DNA from: Prorocentrum cordatum | Taxonomy: Eukaryota; Sar; Dinophyceae; Prorocentrales; Prorocentraceae | Assembly: GCA_963575745.1 (NCBI GenBank) | Contig: CAUYUJ010017820.1 | Span: 121,461 to 185,460 of the forward strand | Direction: 5' to 3' | Length of the DNA stretch: 64,000 nt | Shown here: positions 1-11,543 of the stretch, piece after piece | Layout of the letters: each line of letters starts with the position of its first letter | Position numbering within the stretch: position 1 is the first letter of the stretch | Made by a program: the position numbers and the translations under genes | Notes under the pieces: generated by a model | The model's input: the letters and a program-made list of their open reading frames with translations, nothing else | What the model was told of the DNA's origin: nothing | Database searches by the model: none

Positions 1-1541
1 GTTCACAGCGGTAGCAAGGAATTCGAATGGTAAAGTCGTTCGATCCAGTTTTTCTGCGCTTCCAGTTGAGATTGGGGGGATGAGCTTCAGTGGTGTCTGG
101 TGGCCTTCGGCCCATCCCGCCGTGCTTGGGTTGCGGGCCAGAGGCCTCAAAACATACGACATGCCATCAAGTATATAAGGATACCTTGGCCTTTGGGGGC
201 TCCTCGCGGGCCTCTGGGGAGAGTCGGGGGCCATCTTGGGGTGGAGGGCTCGACACATCCGTCCTCTGGGGCTCCTCCAGGGGTACCTTGGCCGTGTCGG
301 GGCGCCTTTGGGAGCCTCTTAGGCCGCCTTGGATGCCCCTGAGGCCGACCCTGCGATCATGCTGACACCGTGCCGAATCTCTGTGGCCTTGGACGAGGTG
401 GGCCTCTTGGGCCAGCTCCTAGGGCCCCCTAAGACGGCGCAAGAGGCGCGCCAGAGGGTTCCAGGACGGTCCAAGGGACGAGTTCATGGCCGGTGGGGGT
501 GGTGCCGGTGGCCGTGTCTCGGGGTGGCATCTCGAGGCACCGCAACGGCGGCGCGGATAACGCCCGGGGCGGGTCCGTGCCGCCGTTCGTGTTGCGAGGT
601 CCGACTGCATGTGAATTCATGCAGGCACCTTGGGCACCTCCCTTCGGGTTGTGTCGCCCAGGTGTTCTGTCCGGGCACAAAAAAAAACATGGCACGTTAA
701 AGAAGCATGTCGGACCCGAAATGTGCTCCCTTCCGAGGACACTCCATTCAGCGCCTCGCTGCACGGTGGGGGATAAACCCTCGCTCGCCGTTGCGTTTTG
801 CCACGTCTCCAGGGGCGCGGCCGCGTGCTGTCGAGGGCCGAGGGCTTCATCGGTCAGTGGTCCCCCTCCAGTGTTTGCCGAATGATCACGCGAGCAGCGC
901 TGAAATCATGACCAGGAGCACAGGTTCATCACAACGGGGACGCGCGGGTTGATTCACCGGTTCGACTCGATTCGGTACGGTTCGATTCATTGGCATTGGC
1001 CGGGGCCAGATGGAGCCAGGCTCGGCGACCCCATTCGTTGGCGATCCGATCCGTATCCGACCTGATCAGATTTCCCGATTCGATCCAGCCCAGTCCGGGT
1101 GAGCGGCAAGGGCGGGCAGAGCGGGAGGGGGCGCGACAAGAGACGGAAGCGGAGACCCCTCCCAGCGTCCCGTCGTGATCTTCTCCATCACGCGCGTCTG
1201 GCGAAGAGCGCCCACTTCTCCAGTCGGAGGCTGCGCAGGCGCGCGCCACCCACGGGCCGCGCGTGCGCCTCCGTCGTCGTCTTCGCTGCCGCCGCCGTCG
1301 CAGTCGTCGTGGTCATCGTCGGGTCGTCGTCGTGATCGTCGCCGTTGTGTTCGGGTCATCGCCTCCGCCACCGTCGTCGTGGCATTCAGTTTGTACCCCC
1401 CCCTCCCTCCCTGGCACCTCGGCCGCCGAAAGGTCAGCAGCCACCGGGGCGCGCGCGAGGCTCCTCGTGGCGAGCAGCGCGGACGCGGCGCACGCGGTCA
1501 GGGGCCCCTGGCCTAGCGCGCGCGCGGCAGCTCCCCCCTCC
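1..1541. other. No gene recognised; GC-rich intergenic DNA
   Basis: Short open frames occur on both strands but none has a recognisable domain or a plausible protein composition. Around 955-1095 the DNA is rich in GGTTCGA and GATCCGAT words and ends in a CAGATTTCCCGATTCGATCC segment resembling the dispersed family at 29.46-29.81 kb and 30.39-30.61 kb. The 1263-1370 stretch is rich in CGTCGT and CGCCGC triplets. Confidence 0.5.
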
Positions 1542-1600
1542 TGGTCCTCCTCTTCCTCCTCCTCCTCCTCCTCCTCCTCCTCCTCCTCCTCCTCCTCCTC
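1542..1600. repeat. (TCC)n microsatellite
   Basis: Near-perfect TCC/CTC triplets; translated in various frames as poly-Ser, poly-Pro or, on the other strand, acidic runs. No reason to treat it as coding. Confidence 0.9.
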
Positions 1601-1980
1601 GCCCTACTCGAACGTTAGCCTACTCGAACGGTAGCCTACTGATAGTTCCTGCCTCGTTCGCCCTGTTCAATATCACCCCTTTTTCCGTTGCCGTTTCGTT
1701 TCGGGTACGTAGGTCGGCCGACCTATGTGCCCGTGTTAGACGCGTGTTCTACCGTGTTCATTGCTTACTAGCTCCGGCAATGGTGTCTCTTATTTCACAA
1801 TCCGTTTTCATAGTTGGTTGCGGAGCTCCGGCTCCCTTCCACTATCACGTTTTGAAGCGGTTTGGTGGCCATCTTGGGGCCGCGGATATGCGCGGTGGCG
1901 CGGAAGGATCGCTGGCAGAGTAGCGCCCCAGGGAAGGGCCCTTTTGGAGGTTTTGGTTGGGCGCGTTCGATGCTGGTCAG

Positions 1981-2156
1981 TCACACACACAAGCACACAC
2001 ACACACACACGCACACACACGCACAGACACACAGACACACGCAAACAAACAAACAAACAAACAAACACACAAACAAACAAGCACACACACACAGAGACAC
2101 ACAAACGAACACACAAACACATACTTACATGCACACATACTTACATACACACACAA

Positions 2157-2187
<31 letters not shown>

Positions 2188-2197
2188 CACAAGCACA

Positions 2198-2238
<41 letters not shown>

Positions 2239-2262
2239 GCGCACGCACGCACATCGACACAT
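1981..2262. repeat. (CA)n tract with CAAA interruptions
   Basis: About 280 bp of CA dinucleotides interspersed with AAAC tetranucleotides (2041-2085) and CATACTTA segments. It keeps several frames open (Thr/His on plus, Cys/Val on minus), which explains the apparent ORFs here. Confidence 0.95.
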
Positions 2263-2755
2263 TAATCTCACACGGCCCACACCGCAGGCGGGAGCGGCCA
2301 GATCTGGAGGGCTTCGCCCTCTGCCGCTGCCCCCCCTCTAACCACTTGCGTGCATGGCTGCGCCTGCTCGTTTGGTCCGTTTGTCAGCTTGCCAGTTGGC
2401 TGGCTGGCAATTTGGCAGGTTGACCTGCTGTCTCAGTGGATGGCTGGCAGTTGGTTTGGGTTGGTCGCTGGCTGGGTCGTTCCGCGCAGCGGTGGTAGTG
2501 AATGGGGGATGGTGGTTTCGGGAGCGCGCTTTCTGCCGTGATTTGTCAGGGTTCGAGACTTCGGGAACTCGCAGCCCTTGCTGTGTTGATCCGCGACCTC
2601 TGTTCCGAGCCGACTGTTCAGGAAACGACGGAGGTCGAAAAGCATTCCCCGAACACATCTCCAAGTACAGAAAATTCATGTTATTGTGTTGTGGAGAGGA
2701 AGGGATGGGGGAGGGAGGGGGGGGGGGATTGGGGGCAGCCTCCGTGGGGTGGGTT

Positions 2756-3035
2756 CGCGGCCTCGGGAGCGCGGCGTTGCAGTAATTGTTGAAGGACTTC
2801 GGCGTCGGGCGTGCGAGTTCTTTGTAACATCAATGGGTTCTAGCCTCGGGAGCGCGAACGCATCGCAAGGTACACTGGTTTGTGGCTTTGGGAGCGCGAG
2901 CGCGACGTGATTTAGCAGGGCGTGTGGCCTCGGGAGCGCGGATGCGTCGTAATTCACGAGGGGTGGTGGCCTCGGAGCGCGAAGCTGTTGTGACTTGCGC
3001 AGGATATTCGCTGGGGGAGCGCGAACGTGTCGCAA
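2756..3035. repeat. ~42-bp degenerate tandem repeat (GGCCTCGGGAGCGCG)
   Basis: The word CCTCGGGAGCGCG or a close variant recurs near 2760, 2846, 2886, 2928, 2968 and 3012, about 40-43 bp apart with one weak unit between the first two. Because 42 is divisible by 3, the minus strand reads as a 14-residue Ala-Leu-Pro-rich repeat. The flanks (2263-2755 and 3036-3740) hold nothing I recognise. Confidence 0.75.
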
Positions 3036-3744
3036 CTTGTTTGCCCCAGGGAACCCAGGAGCTGAGGGAACCCAGCTTCGGTAGAATAACGGGTCCCTGC
3101 TCGGCTGGGGCATGTCACGCGTTGTGCAATTTTCCAACAGTGGAACGAGCAGCAACGATTTCATGACATCTGACATCTTGGGACAGAGGAGCTGTATTGG
3201 AGCCAAGGAAGTGGGGAACGGCTGCAGGAAGCAGAAGTTTCACCCACACGGCCTGCTGGCCCCCAGAGGAGTTGGCAAATCCCCTCCCCTCTTGGCACGC
3301 AGGAGGGGAATCCTGATGGAACTGGGCCTTGGACCCTGGGGCCACTCCCTGCGACCAGCTCGTCCTCCAGAACAGTTCTCTTGACGGTCCCCGGGCCCCT
3401 GGAGCCTGAAAGCGGCGAAAAACGTCGGGGCCTATTTCCACGACCCCTCTGTTTCACGGCCACTCCCCGCGTTCCCGCCTTGACGTCCTCCCCACTTCCC
3501 TCTATTGTCGCGTCCTCCTCCGGTCTGCCCCCCTTTTTTGATCGGATGGGTGTCAAAAGACACTCCACGTTTACGTTATGTGGGCACAGGCGGAGAGCCG
3601 ACCACACAGGTGTGCAGCATCAGTACGGACCTCGCAGCGCACTGCGGCGAGAGCTGCTGCACCCCGCCGCGTGCCGCAGCACCTGCGAGTGATAGAGGAG
3701 AGACCTGTCCAGGCACTACAGGCCCGGAGGAACTTACGCGAAAA

Positions 3745-4175
3745 TGATTGAGGATGATGAAGATGACGGTGATGCTGATGATTGCGATTATGATGGTCCT
3801 CATGATCACGAGACTGATGATGAGCATGATGATGACAATGACCATGGTGATGGTGATGACGATGATGTTGATGACCACGTTGAAAACACAGGGATGGATG
3901 CGGATGCGGATGCGGAGAATGAAGATGACGAGATGATGATGTTGATGGTGATGCAGGTGAAGACGAGAATGGTGATGATGATGATGACGATGACCATGTC
4001 GATGACGAACATGATGGTGATGATTACTGTGGTGATGATGATGTTGGTAGCGATTACGGTGGTAATGGTGATGATGTTGATGATGATGACGATGGCGGCG
4101 GCGATTGTGCATATGGTGACGATGATGGTGGTGAGGATTATGGTGGTGATGGTGCTGGTGATGACGGTCGGAAGA
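3745..4175. repeat. Imperfect (GAT)n tract
   Basis: Long imperfect GATGAT/GATGGT triplets. Encodes Asp-rich, Met/Ile-rich or His-rich strings by frame; low complexity, not a gene. Confidence 0.9.
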
Positions 4176-4307
4176 CGTGCCGAGGTCCCGCGAGTTACCT
4201 GGGCGACGCACCGCTGCTCTTCTCCGAGGACGCCACCCACCGTTCGTTCGTCGCCTCTTGCCGGGCCGCATTCGGCTCAATGCGGTTGCTATTTTTCTTT
4301 CGCCGTC

Positions 4308-4444
4308 CGCCTCCTCCTCCTCCTCCTCCTCCTCCTCCTCCTCATCATCCTAGTTACTCCTACTCCCCCTCCTCCTCTTCCACCTCCTCTTCTTCATCAT
4401 CCTAATGTTCCTTCTCCTCCTCCTCCTCCTCGTCTTGCTCCTCC
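4308..4444. repeat. (TCC)n tract flanking the copia element
   Basis: CTCCTC-rich pyrimidine tract that ends at the outer edge of the proposed 3' LTR. A similar TCC tract lies just beyond the other LTR (15180-15225). Confidence 0.85.
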
Positions 4445-4559
4445 TGTAAGACAGCAGATGCGGTTGTCTTCGGATGAGTTTGACCCAAGCTGGCTGCGGA
4501 ACGGACAAGGCGGGCGAGGTGAGACGAGAGACGGGGACTAGCGCCTGACTTCCAGCACA
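4445..4559 (-). repeat. 3' LTR of the copia element
   Basis: On the minus strand it begins TGTGCTGGAAG and ends in CA-type sequence (plus strand starts TGTAAG). It aligns without gaps over 91 bp with 15043-15133, the GGAACGGACAAGGCGGG core being identical. Its start directly follows GATGGGGG. At about 115 bp it is short for a copia LTR. Confidence 0.72.
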
Positions 4560-4567
4560 CCCCCATC
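4560..4567 (-). other. Polypurine tract
   Basis: Minus strand reads GATGGGGG immediately before the TGTG start of the 3' LTR, the expected place for the plus-strand primer of an LTR retrotransposon. Confidence 0.65.
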
Positions 4568-5525
4568 GGAAATAATTTCCATTCTGTGCAGATCAATTGC
4601 AAAACCTGCTATATTGATATGGACGCGCGCTGTGCTGGACACATGATAGCCTTACAGATCACAGTGGAACCACCTTTCGCGCAGTGCAGTAACTTCGATA
4701 TGTTTCATTACAGCGCCGAGGACGTTCACAACTTGTTCACAGCTGTTAAAGCACGGGAGATCAGAAACGACGTCGTTCAAGACATCGTTCCCCGAACACT
4801 TCATTTCAGATCGCGACGCCGACCGTGCTGCAGGCTTTTTCGTATGTGAGGAGGCCGAGCGACCGCGATTGCGGCGGACGGAGCGAGAGCGGACGCGTTC
4901 CCGCAGCTCGTTTTGCTCGCGTGGTTTCTTCTCTTCCCGCTTACCCCTGGTAGGGGGTATTGGCGGCGGTGGTGGCGGCGACGCCACCTTCCACGCTCGG
5001 TCCGCTGGCACTTCTGGCAATGGCCGGCTGCGCGAAAAAGGGTATTGATCCCGTGCGGCCTCCGCTAGGGTTTCGGCCGGATTGCGGTCCAGTTTGTGTC
5101 TCTTTGACGTCAGGTTTTGCAGCCACTAGTACGTCAGCATTTTGCCCAAGTGCGTTTGTCCTCGTTATGTGTTTGGTTTCTCTGTCCTGTTATGAAACAC
5201 ATGGATATGGTTGCACGAAAGACCTCGGTGGAACATTCAAGCGACGTCTTGTGATACTGCATGCGTCTCGATTGCTGGGCACACAATATTCAAAATTTGA
5301 GCCGACATGCCATGGGTAAGTGTTGAGATGACGTCGTGTTTTGTGATGTTGGGATGCTAATGATACTGGACCCTCATAACACACCAATATTTGTCTTCTG
5401 CTCATCCAGACGCGCATGGTCGAAAAGGTCGGTTCCTGAGTGCGAGCAGTTGTTGGCGTTTGGCACCTTTTCCCAGCCGAACACGGGATGCATGTACCAA
5501 CTGTTGTACATGCATATATGTGATA
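4568..5525. other. Copia 3' region between RNase H and LTR; no domain recognised
   Basis: About 950 bp with no recognisable domain. A plus-strand open frame at 4586-4849 (87 codons) has a fairly balanced composition and an Arg-rich end, but no family I know and no second copy in the window. Its position inside the retroelement argues against a host gene. Confidence 0.4.
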
Positions 5526-5858
5526 TTAACATGTCTGAGATCTGGAAGCCCCAGGCTGGAAGCCATTGCAATCCTGGCAAGAGTCGAATGTCATCTGCGC
5601 TCTTATTGTCACACCTAGACCGAGTTCTGTGAGCATCGCCTGCGCCAACAAGCCTTCGGCCGCTCCGGAGGCGATGGCGCATAGATCGGTTTCTCCGGAG
5701 CCCCCCCAGCAATGACGGATTGGGTTATCCACTTGATATATCCGGGTTGTTTTGCACCCGACCCAATCATTGTCTACATACACAAATATGTCGTTTGTGA
5801 GATTTCTGCGAGTTGGCAGATGCAGGCATTCTTGTTGAGTCCCGTACATAAGCCGCAT
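5526..5858 (-). pseudogene. Copia RNase H domain (degenerate)
   Basis: The 110-codon frame contains VYVDNDWVGCKTTR (5742-5783), the copia RNase H motif usually written Y-x-D-x-D-W-A-G-C-x-x-T-R, with the metal-binding Asp. Then come NPIRHCW and AIASGAAEGLLAQAMLTELG, matching the usual K-H-W, L-S-S-x-E-A-E and G-L-x-L-L-x-E-L-G segments. The catalytic Glu of the A-E-A/E-Y block is damaged (ASGAAE) and the sequence around RHCW has drifted, so this is a relic. It lies downstream of the RT relic on the same strand. Confidence 0.8.
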
Positions 5859-5989
5859 GATAAGGTTGTCTTCTTTCGTAGGGGTCGCTTGCTTTCTCGC
5901 GAGTTCTTTTATCGGGAATTCGGTGTTTGGCTTCTTTGTGGGGGGTATTGCATCTCACCCATCACGTACCCGTAGTTGCGTTGATCGTG

Positions 5990-6745
5990 TCCGACCACGT
6001 TTTCAATTTTCTTCCAACCGCACCTTGCATTGGTATTGGGTTACAGGAGGCGAAAAAGCCGAGCATCCTATCATCCCGAATACATCGAACGTTTCATCGA
6101 TGCATCTTGGCGCTGGGCTCACAGCGACGCTGGTCGCCCCCAACTTGCAACATCCACGTAAATAGTTCACGACCGATGCGGCATTGAAGCGTTCACCTTG
6201 TCGGAACAGAACACGCGTCGGGCTCATTGAAAATCTCAGTGAGTGCGTCATCTGAGCCCACAGTTATTGGGTCGTCAAGATTTCCGCTTAGATGCACGCT
6301 TTTTTCTTCTCGCCCCAGAACAAGTGGAGGGGCCACCCCGACACCGTTTGAAACCCCAGCTCTTCACAAGAGCGTCAGTTTGGAAATCCTGGAAGTTTTG
6401 CGGCATGTTCTGGGGCCCGTTCATAGCGGTCTGCATTTTCCTCATATAATGCGGATTTGGGGATGTCGAAAATTCCGGGTGTCTACCAAACAGTCTTCGG
6501 TCATTAATTTAATTTCTGCGCGCGTGAACGCAGCGTTGAAATCTCCAATTCTGATGGCGCGGTTCTTTATCATCGCCATTACGGATCGGTGCTTTTTAAA
6601 AAAGTCTTTCACCACAAGACGTGACCAGACCATCGTTTCTCTCTGCTTCTTGTGCACCCATCCTGTATTTCTGGGCTGCGATGTGGCCCCCTCCCCTGCA
6701 CCTCTGGCACGCGCCAAAATGGTCCAAGTACCCCGTTTCAAACTC
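5990..6745 (-). pseudogene. Copia reverse transcriptase (degenerate, several frames)
   Basis: RT landmarks occur in order but in different frames. WSRLVVKDFFKKH (about 6590-6645) fits the conserved K-x-R-L-V-A-K-x-F start. IGDFNAAFTRAEI (about 6505-6548) fits the D-V-x-x-A-F-L-x-A/G block. SWGFKRCRGGPSTC (about 6320-6375) fits G-F-x-R-x-x-x-D-x-C. NLDDPITVG (around 6271-6282) stands where Y-V-D-D-x-x-x-x-G is expected, with Tyr-Val lost and both Asp kept. RCIDETFDVFGMIGC (about 6055-6105) fits the Y-x-x-x-x-L-x-x-F-G-M tail. At least two frameshifts and several stops separate these blocks. Confidence 0.75.
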
Positions 6746-7113
6746 CATGCTTGTCTCCACTTCTGAGTTTGGCGAGCAGCCGGTTAGATCAGCATTGGCA
6801 TAGCAACGTCGCAGCATGTTTTACGCACGCCATAGAAGTCGCACACGCGAGGCTCTGATTTTCACGCAGTAGTTGATCATCAGTCAAAACTAATACAAGG
6901 AGAAGTGTTGCCATAGTGGCAGTTCCTGGGTCAGTTGGGTACTCTGTGTCTGCCATCAGCGTTTTTTCCTTGCTGCGCGTTTGCCCGTTCTCTCTGTTCT
7001 GCGCCCATCTGTTCCTTTTGGATTTCTGCCTGCCGTTGCGCGCCACCACTATGGTTGCCACCTCTCTGTCCTGGACCGCCGCTGCGGCGGCTCCTATTCT
7101 GTCCCGGGTCAAC
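6746..7113 (-). other. Copia integrase-RT linker remnant, RT side
   Basis: A minus-strand open frame runs from the 194-bp repeat across this stretch (Arg/Gln/Lys-rich). No conserved domain is expected in copia linkers and none is seen. Confidence 0.4.
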
Positions 7114-7307
7114 CGCCGCAGACGACCCGTTAGCCCCAAAGTTGACACGTTTGTCGGACGCCCCTTCGGCCGACGCCGACTCGCGGGCGGTTCCTGGGCA
7201 GCCCTCGGCGCGCCCCCAGCGTCGCCTTCCCCGCACGCATCACGCTTGAGCACGCGTTGCCGCGCGCACCCTCGCGGCGCGCCTTGCAGTTGGAGGTTTT
7301 ACCCCAG
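7114..7307. repeat. 194-bp direct repeat, left copy
   Basis: Same length as 11300-11493 with no gaps and 7 mismatches by hand count (about 96% identity). Starts CGCCGCAGACG and ends in CCCCAG. On the minus strand both copies are open and encode the same Arg/Gly-rich segment (starting MRGRRRWGRA). This one continues into copia linker, the other into ORF B. The ends lack the TG...CA of ordinary LTRs. Confidence 0.92.
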
Positions 7308-9618
7308 TCACTGTTTGATTGGCGGCTCCAAGGACAGCTCCAAAGAGCGGGACGGTCTCGGCCGGGGCACAGGGCGAGATAATTAGCGGCAACGGCGCAT
7401 AGACCCGCAGCAGCGGGTGCACGTGCCAGGGACAAAATGCCCCTCATTAAGACGCATGCGACCCGGAATCGGGGGCGCAGGCATCAAAAAGGAAATTGAC
7501 GGAAGAGAAGTCGCACAAGTGGCGCCAGCTCTGACCGTACCGAACAGCGCGCAAGGGCGTGGATCACGCCGCGCTGCGGCGGCACGGAGGGGCCGGGGCG
7601 GCCGCGCCGCCCAACACGACGAGGAGGCGAAGGAACGGGAAAGGCACGGCGGGCGCGAGGGCACGCGAGGACAGGAGAGGGGGGGAACAGAAGGAAGCCT
7701 CACTCACATGGACTCATAGGAAGTACTTGGGCATGAGCGACCGACCTATGCAAGGAAACGGCGGCCCTGTCTTCTGAGCCCACGACCTGCAACTTGCCTG
7801 ACTCTGAAAGTCGGGGGGATACAGCTGCAAGCACTGGTCGAGTACCCCGGCCCACCCTGCGGGAGGGCCGAGATGAACTGCCAAAGGATATACCACTTGT
7901 GCAGTAGCAAGAACTCGAAGGCGGCGCCCGCCGTGGGAAGCGAGTCGCCCATGCGGGCAACCTATCCGTCACGGGGGACGGGGGCGCAAAGTTGCGAGCG
8001 CCAACCGAGGTAACAGGGGCGGACCTGCTGGGGGAACAGCGGTGACCTGCCAAAGGATGAACCACTTGCCAGGACAGCGCTCACCGCAGGTCCGGCCTCG
8101 GGTGGCGCCCGAGCGGGGAGGCGCGCAGGTCTGCACCTTGCCGAAGCCCAGCGCCTGGAGCGCCGCGAACCCTAGTCCACGCGGGCGATCCGCGCCCGCT
8201 CGAGGGGCTGGAGGAGCCCGTGCCCGGGGACAGATTGCCTCTGACCCTGGCTGTCCAGATCATTATTTGGCAGCCGTTGCTGCCCGTATGCACCTCGGAG
8301 ACCTGCCAGTGAGCCTCCAGGTGCCCATGGATGTCCGAGTGCTCCGGTGGATCTGGTTGGCATGGGGGGAATTCGAGCGGCACTGCGCGCCGCATCAGCA
8401 CAAGAGGAGGAGGAGGAGGAGGAGGAGGAGGAGGAGGAGGAGGAGGAGGAGGAGGAGGAGGAGGAGGGGAGACGCAGCCGAGAGCCGCACAATCCGGTGA
8501 ATTGAAGGAGGAGAAGGAGGAGGCAACACCAATGTCGATGCTGTGTGGTCGGAGTCGCCTCTGTGATCCCTCCACCGCTCCCTGCGGAGGGTCTGCAGTG
8601 ACCGCGGGGGAACAACGCGCCAGACCTCTGATGGGGGACTGCGCTGTCACTTGCCAAGAGAGCAGCACAGCCTGGAGAATGCACGCGAGGTGTTACCACG
8701 TGACGTGGCACGACGGACGTGACCAAGGCCTCCAAACTTGGGATGGCCCGTCGCACTGCAGCGCACCCAGGCGGGGCACACTTGGACGGGGGCGCGGCAA
8801 GAGCCGCACAAGCTGATGAGCGGCAACGTAAGGTGGAGCGCTGGAGGTGGGCCTCTGGCCAACATTCCCAGTCATCCAAAGTGGGTGCCCCGGAGGGGGG
8901 GACAGTAACGGCCCCCTGTCCCGTGGGTAGCCAGGTCTCAGGGGGGACACGGGGGGGTGGATTATTTCAGCCACCGCCCCACTGTCCAGGATGGAACCAC
9001 GAGACCAGCGTGGGCTGTCTAGTACGCAGCGCATGGGTATTGGTGCAACTCTGCCCCATAAGAGGTAGCACGGAGATATTAAGGCCAAGGCCTGGCGCTG
9101 CGGTGAAGCCTGCCCACATCAAGGTCAGGAGCAACCACGAGGGAAGCTTGACCGTGGGGGACTGACACCTCACATTGTCATCAGCCCCCAATCCCTGCGT
9201 CGCTGTGCGAGGCAAAGGGCCGGTTGAGGACCATGGGGCTGCCAACCCAGCGGGCTCCGCCTAGCGCTGCGGGGTCCCAGATGGCCCACAGGGTCAGCGC
9301 GACAGAAACCACCTTGTAGAGGGAGGGGGAGGTTGTACCCAGCTGCCCAAGATCGTTATTGTCCAGGAAGCACGCGTTGCGTTCCATGACGGGCCGAGTA
9401 GCAACTCTGAGAATGGACATGTTCTAGTAGACCAGAAATGGTTTGAGCCACAGACAGGCTGCGCGGACCATCCTCCACGGGAAGCAGGGAAGGGAGACGG
9501 ACGAGGCGGGTGGGGGGGAAGCGGGTAGCAAGCACAGTGAAAGGTCCCAGTCAAGGCGGGCCGACATCCCCCGAGCGCGGGGAGGGGGTGGGCACGAAGC
9601 GGCCAGGCTATACCGCGA
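7308..9618. other. Interior of nested insertion downstream of ORF B; no gene recognised
   Basis: About 2.3 kb 3' of ORF B in its own orientation. Contains a (GGA)n tract at 8405-8467 and two copies of CTGCCAAAGGAT..ACCACTTG (near 7878 and 8047). Short frames on both strands lack recognisable domains. It could be a long 3' UTR or untranslated part of a non-autonomous element. Confidence 0.45.
8405..8467. repeat. (GGA)n microsatellite
   Basis: About 21 near-perfect GGA triplets within the nested insertion. Confidence 0.95.
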
Positions 9619-11422
9619 TCACTTGGGGCGGAAGTCCCATCCCCGCTGGCGCTTGTCTGCGTAGTGGGTTTCACCTCTGGGGGGAGACCGTTTCCCCTTG
9701 GACTTCCAATCAGCGTCGGTCCATGTGTCCTGCTGATGGCCCCACTCGTCCCAGGACTGCCATGTACGCCAGGGTGCTGCAGATCCAGTTGCTCCTGTCC
9801 GTGCGGCAGCCCTGTCTTCAGTGGACCATGAGGGGGTCTTTGCAGCCTCCTTGCCTTCGCCGGCCCATGGGGGTGAGCCTCCGCTTCCGATGGGCGCGTC
9901 GGCAGTGCGTAGTCTGGCGTCGCGCTGCGTGAGTCTGCGCTGCTTTTCCATGACGCTTGGCCAGTCGACGTGGAGTTGGTATTCTCTGTCCATCCTGTAG
10001 GCGTCGTACCCCATTTTGCTCCATGCCTGGAGGAATTCGTCGCATTGCTGCACCGTGTTTCGCCCGGGGTCGGACTTGATGTTGACCCAGGCGCTCCCTT
10101 GACTATAGGCTGCCTTTCTGACCCAGGCGCTCCAGGCCCCATTAAACGCGCCTCCCAGCGTCTTCTGCACTCGCGTGATCTTATCTGGTGCCGGCTCGTC
10201 CCTTGTGACGTCTGCATCGTCAATGGGTCTCAAGTACATGGGGAAGCCTCCCGTGGGGTCATCAGGGCGCGCTGGTGGGATTGCTGCAGTCCGTGCGTCG
10301 CGCCGCCAGCTCTGGGCGTTGTGCCACGGTCTGGGAGCGTTGCGAGGCGGTGTGGCTGAGCGTTCTCTGGTGCTGCTTTCGTCGACTGTGGGTGGTCGGC
10401 GGCCAGCTTCGCTCCCCGATTGCCTAAGTGTCCTGCCGTCACTGACTGCGTGAAAGCTCCAGGTCCGATCCTCTCTGGGGCGGGCTTCGTCTCTCTTCCA
10501 TGCGTCGCTGGATGCTCCTCGGTCGGCAGCCTGCGCAAATGGGGACCAGGCTTTCGAGTCGGCCCTGCGGGGGGGGCTGGGTCCAGAGTGGGGGGGGACT
10601 TTGGGCCGACTTCCGGTCGGTGGGTGCTGGACCGCCGGCATCGCCCTCCTGATGTGTAGGGCTGGCCTGCGACCCGGAGTCAGCCGAGGTATCCGGCGGG
10701 CTGCCGCGTGCCTGGACGTCCGGCTCGGATTTCTTGTCGGCATCGTCATCCCAGTCTATCCCTTCCACGTCGCCGTCGCCATTCCAGTGCTCTGATGAGG
10801 ACAGCACCTCTTCTGGGGCCCCACCGGGCTGGCCAGGTGCGTCGGGTTGTTGGGGTGTATCGTTTGCGCGGGTCGGGGGGGCGTCGTGATCCCCCACGTG
10901 TTGGTCGGTTGGGGGTGATGCCTTCCCCTGGGGCCTGTTGAGCCAGCTGGCAGCAGGAGACTCATCTTCTGCCGTGCCTCTGGTCGTCGCATCCTGGGGC
11001 TGGGCGGCGAGGAGTTTCATCGTTCCTCTGGTTAGGTAGTTCTCCAGCCTTGTAAGGAACAGCGTGAGGACATGCAACGCCTGTCGGTAGGGGCCCTGCC
11101 CTTTCTGATTATCGAGGTTGCTTGCGTAGCGCTCCCAGTCCTCCTGGTACTTTGGGTTGCTCTCCACCAAGTGTGAGACTACCCTGGCAGCCGCAGCCCT
11201 CTGTCCGTCCCATGGGATGCATGGGGGATGGCCGTTGCTTGGGATTTCTTCTCCGTAGATTGAAGCAAGGAAAGGCAGCAGTTGCTCGAAGGGCCATCTC
11301 GCCGCAGACGAACCGTTAGCCCCAAAGTTGACACGTTTGTCGGACGCCCCCTCGGCCGACGCCGACTCTCGGGCGGTTCCCGGGCAGCCCTTGGCGCGCC
11401 CCCAGCGTCGCCTTCCCCGCAC
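9619..11422 (-). pseudogene. ORF B: uncharacterised family member with W-rich tail, nested in copia
   Basis: Two overlapping minus frames (11422-10439 and 10749-9619) carry one protein-like sequence that changes frame between about 10.45 and 10.75 kb, by frameshift or unrecognised intron. The N-terminal part starts in the 194-bp repeat and has a helix-like segment (FEQLLPFLASIYG), then a Pro/Asp/Ser-rich linker. The conserved core begins MYLRPIDDADV (10239) and includes ITRVQKTLGGAFNGAWSAW, CDEFLQAWSKMGYDAYRMDR and HVDW. The tail has about six Trp in 40 residues (WRTWQSWDEWG, TWTDADWK) and ends basic. Core and tail match copy A; the core matches copy C. I do not recognise the family. It may be a gag-like or nucleic-acid-binding protein, but that is only composition-based guesswork. 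Confidence 0.6.
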
Positions 11423-11493
11423 GCATCACGCTTGAGAACGCGTTGCCGCGCGCACCCTCGCGGCGCGCCTTGCAGTTGGAGGTTTTTCCCCAG
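11300..11493. repeat. 194-bp direct repeat, right copy
   Basis: Partner of 7114-7307. Read on the minus strand it lies between the post-integrase part of copia and ORF B. The flanking bases (left of 7114, TCAAC; right of 11493, CCACG) do not form a target-site duplication of the whole unit. Confidence 0.92.
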
Positions 11494-11543
11494 CCACGCA
11501 AAACAAGCGCAAATTCTGTTCACGGGCTGCGAAGCCGAGATCC

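Noticed and set aside
2545-2575. tRNA B-box-like GGTTCGAGACT
   Set aside because: No matching A-box or acceptor stem; similar words near 17218 also fail.
4586-4849. 87-codon plus frame as a host gene
   Set aside because: Lies inside the retroelement between RNase H and LTR, and no family or second copy is recognisable.
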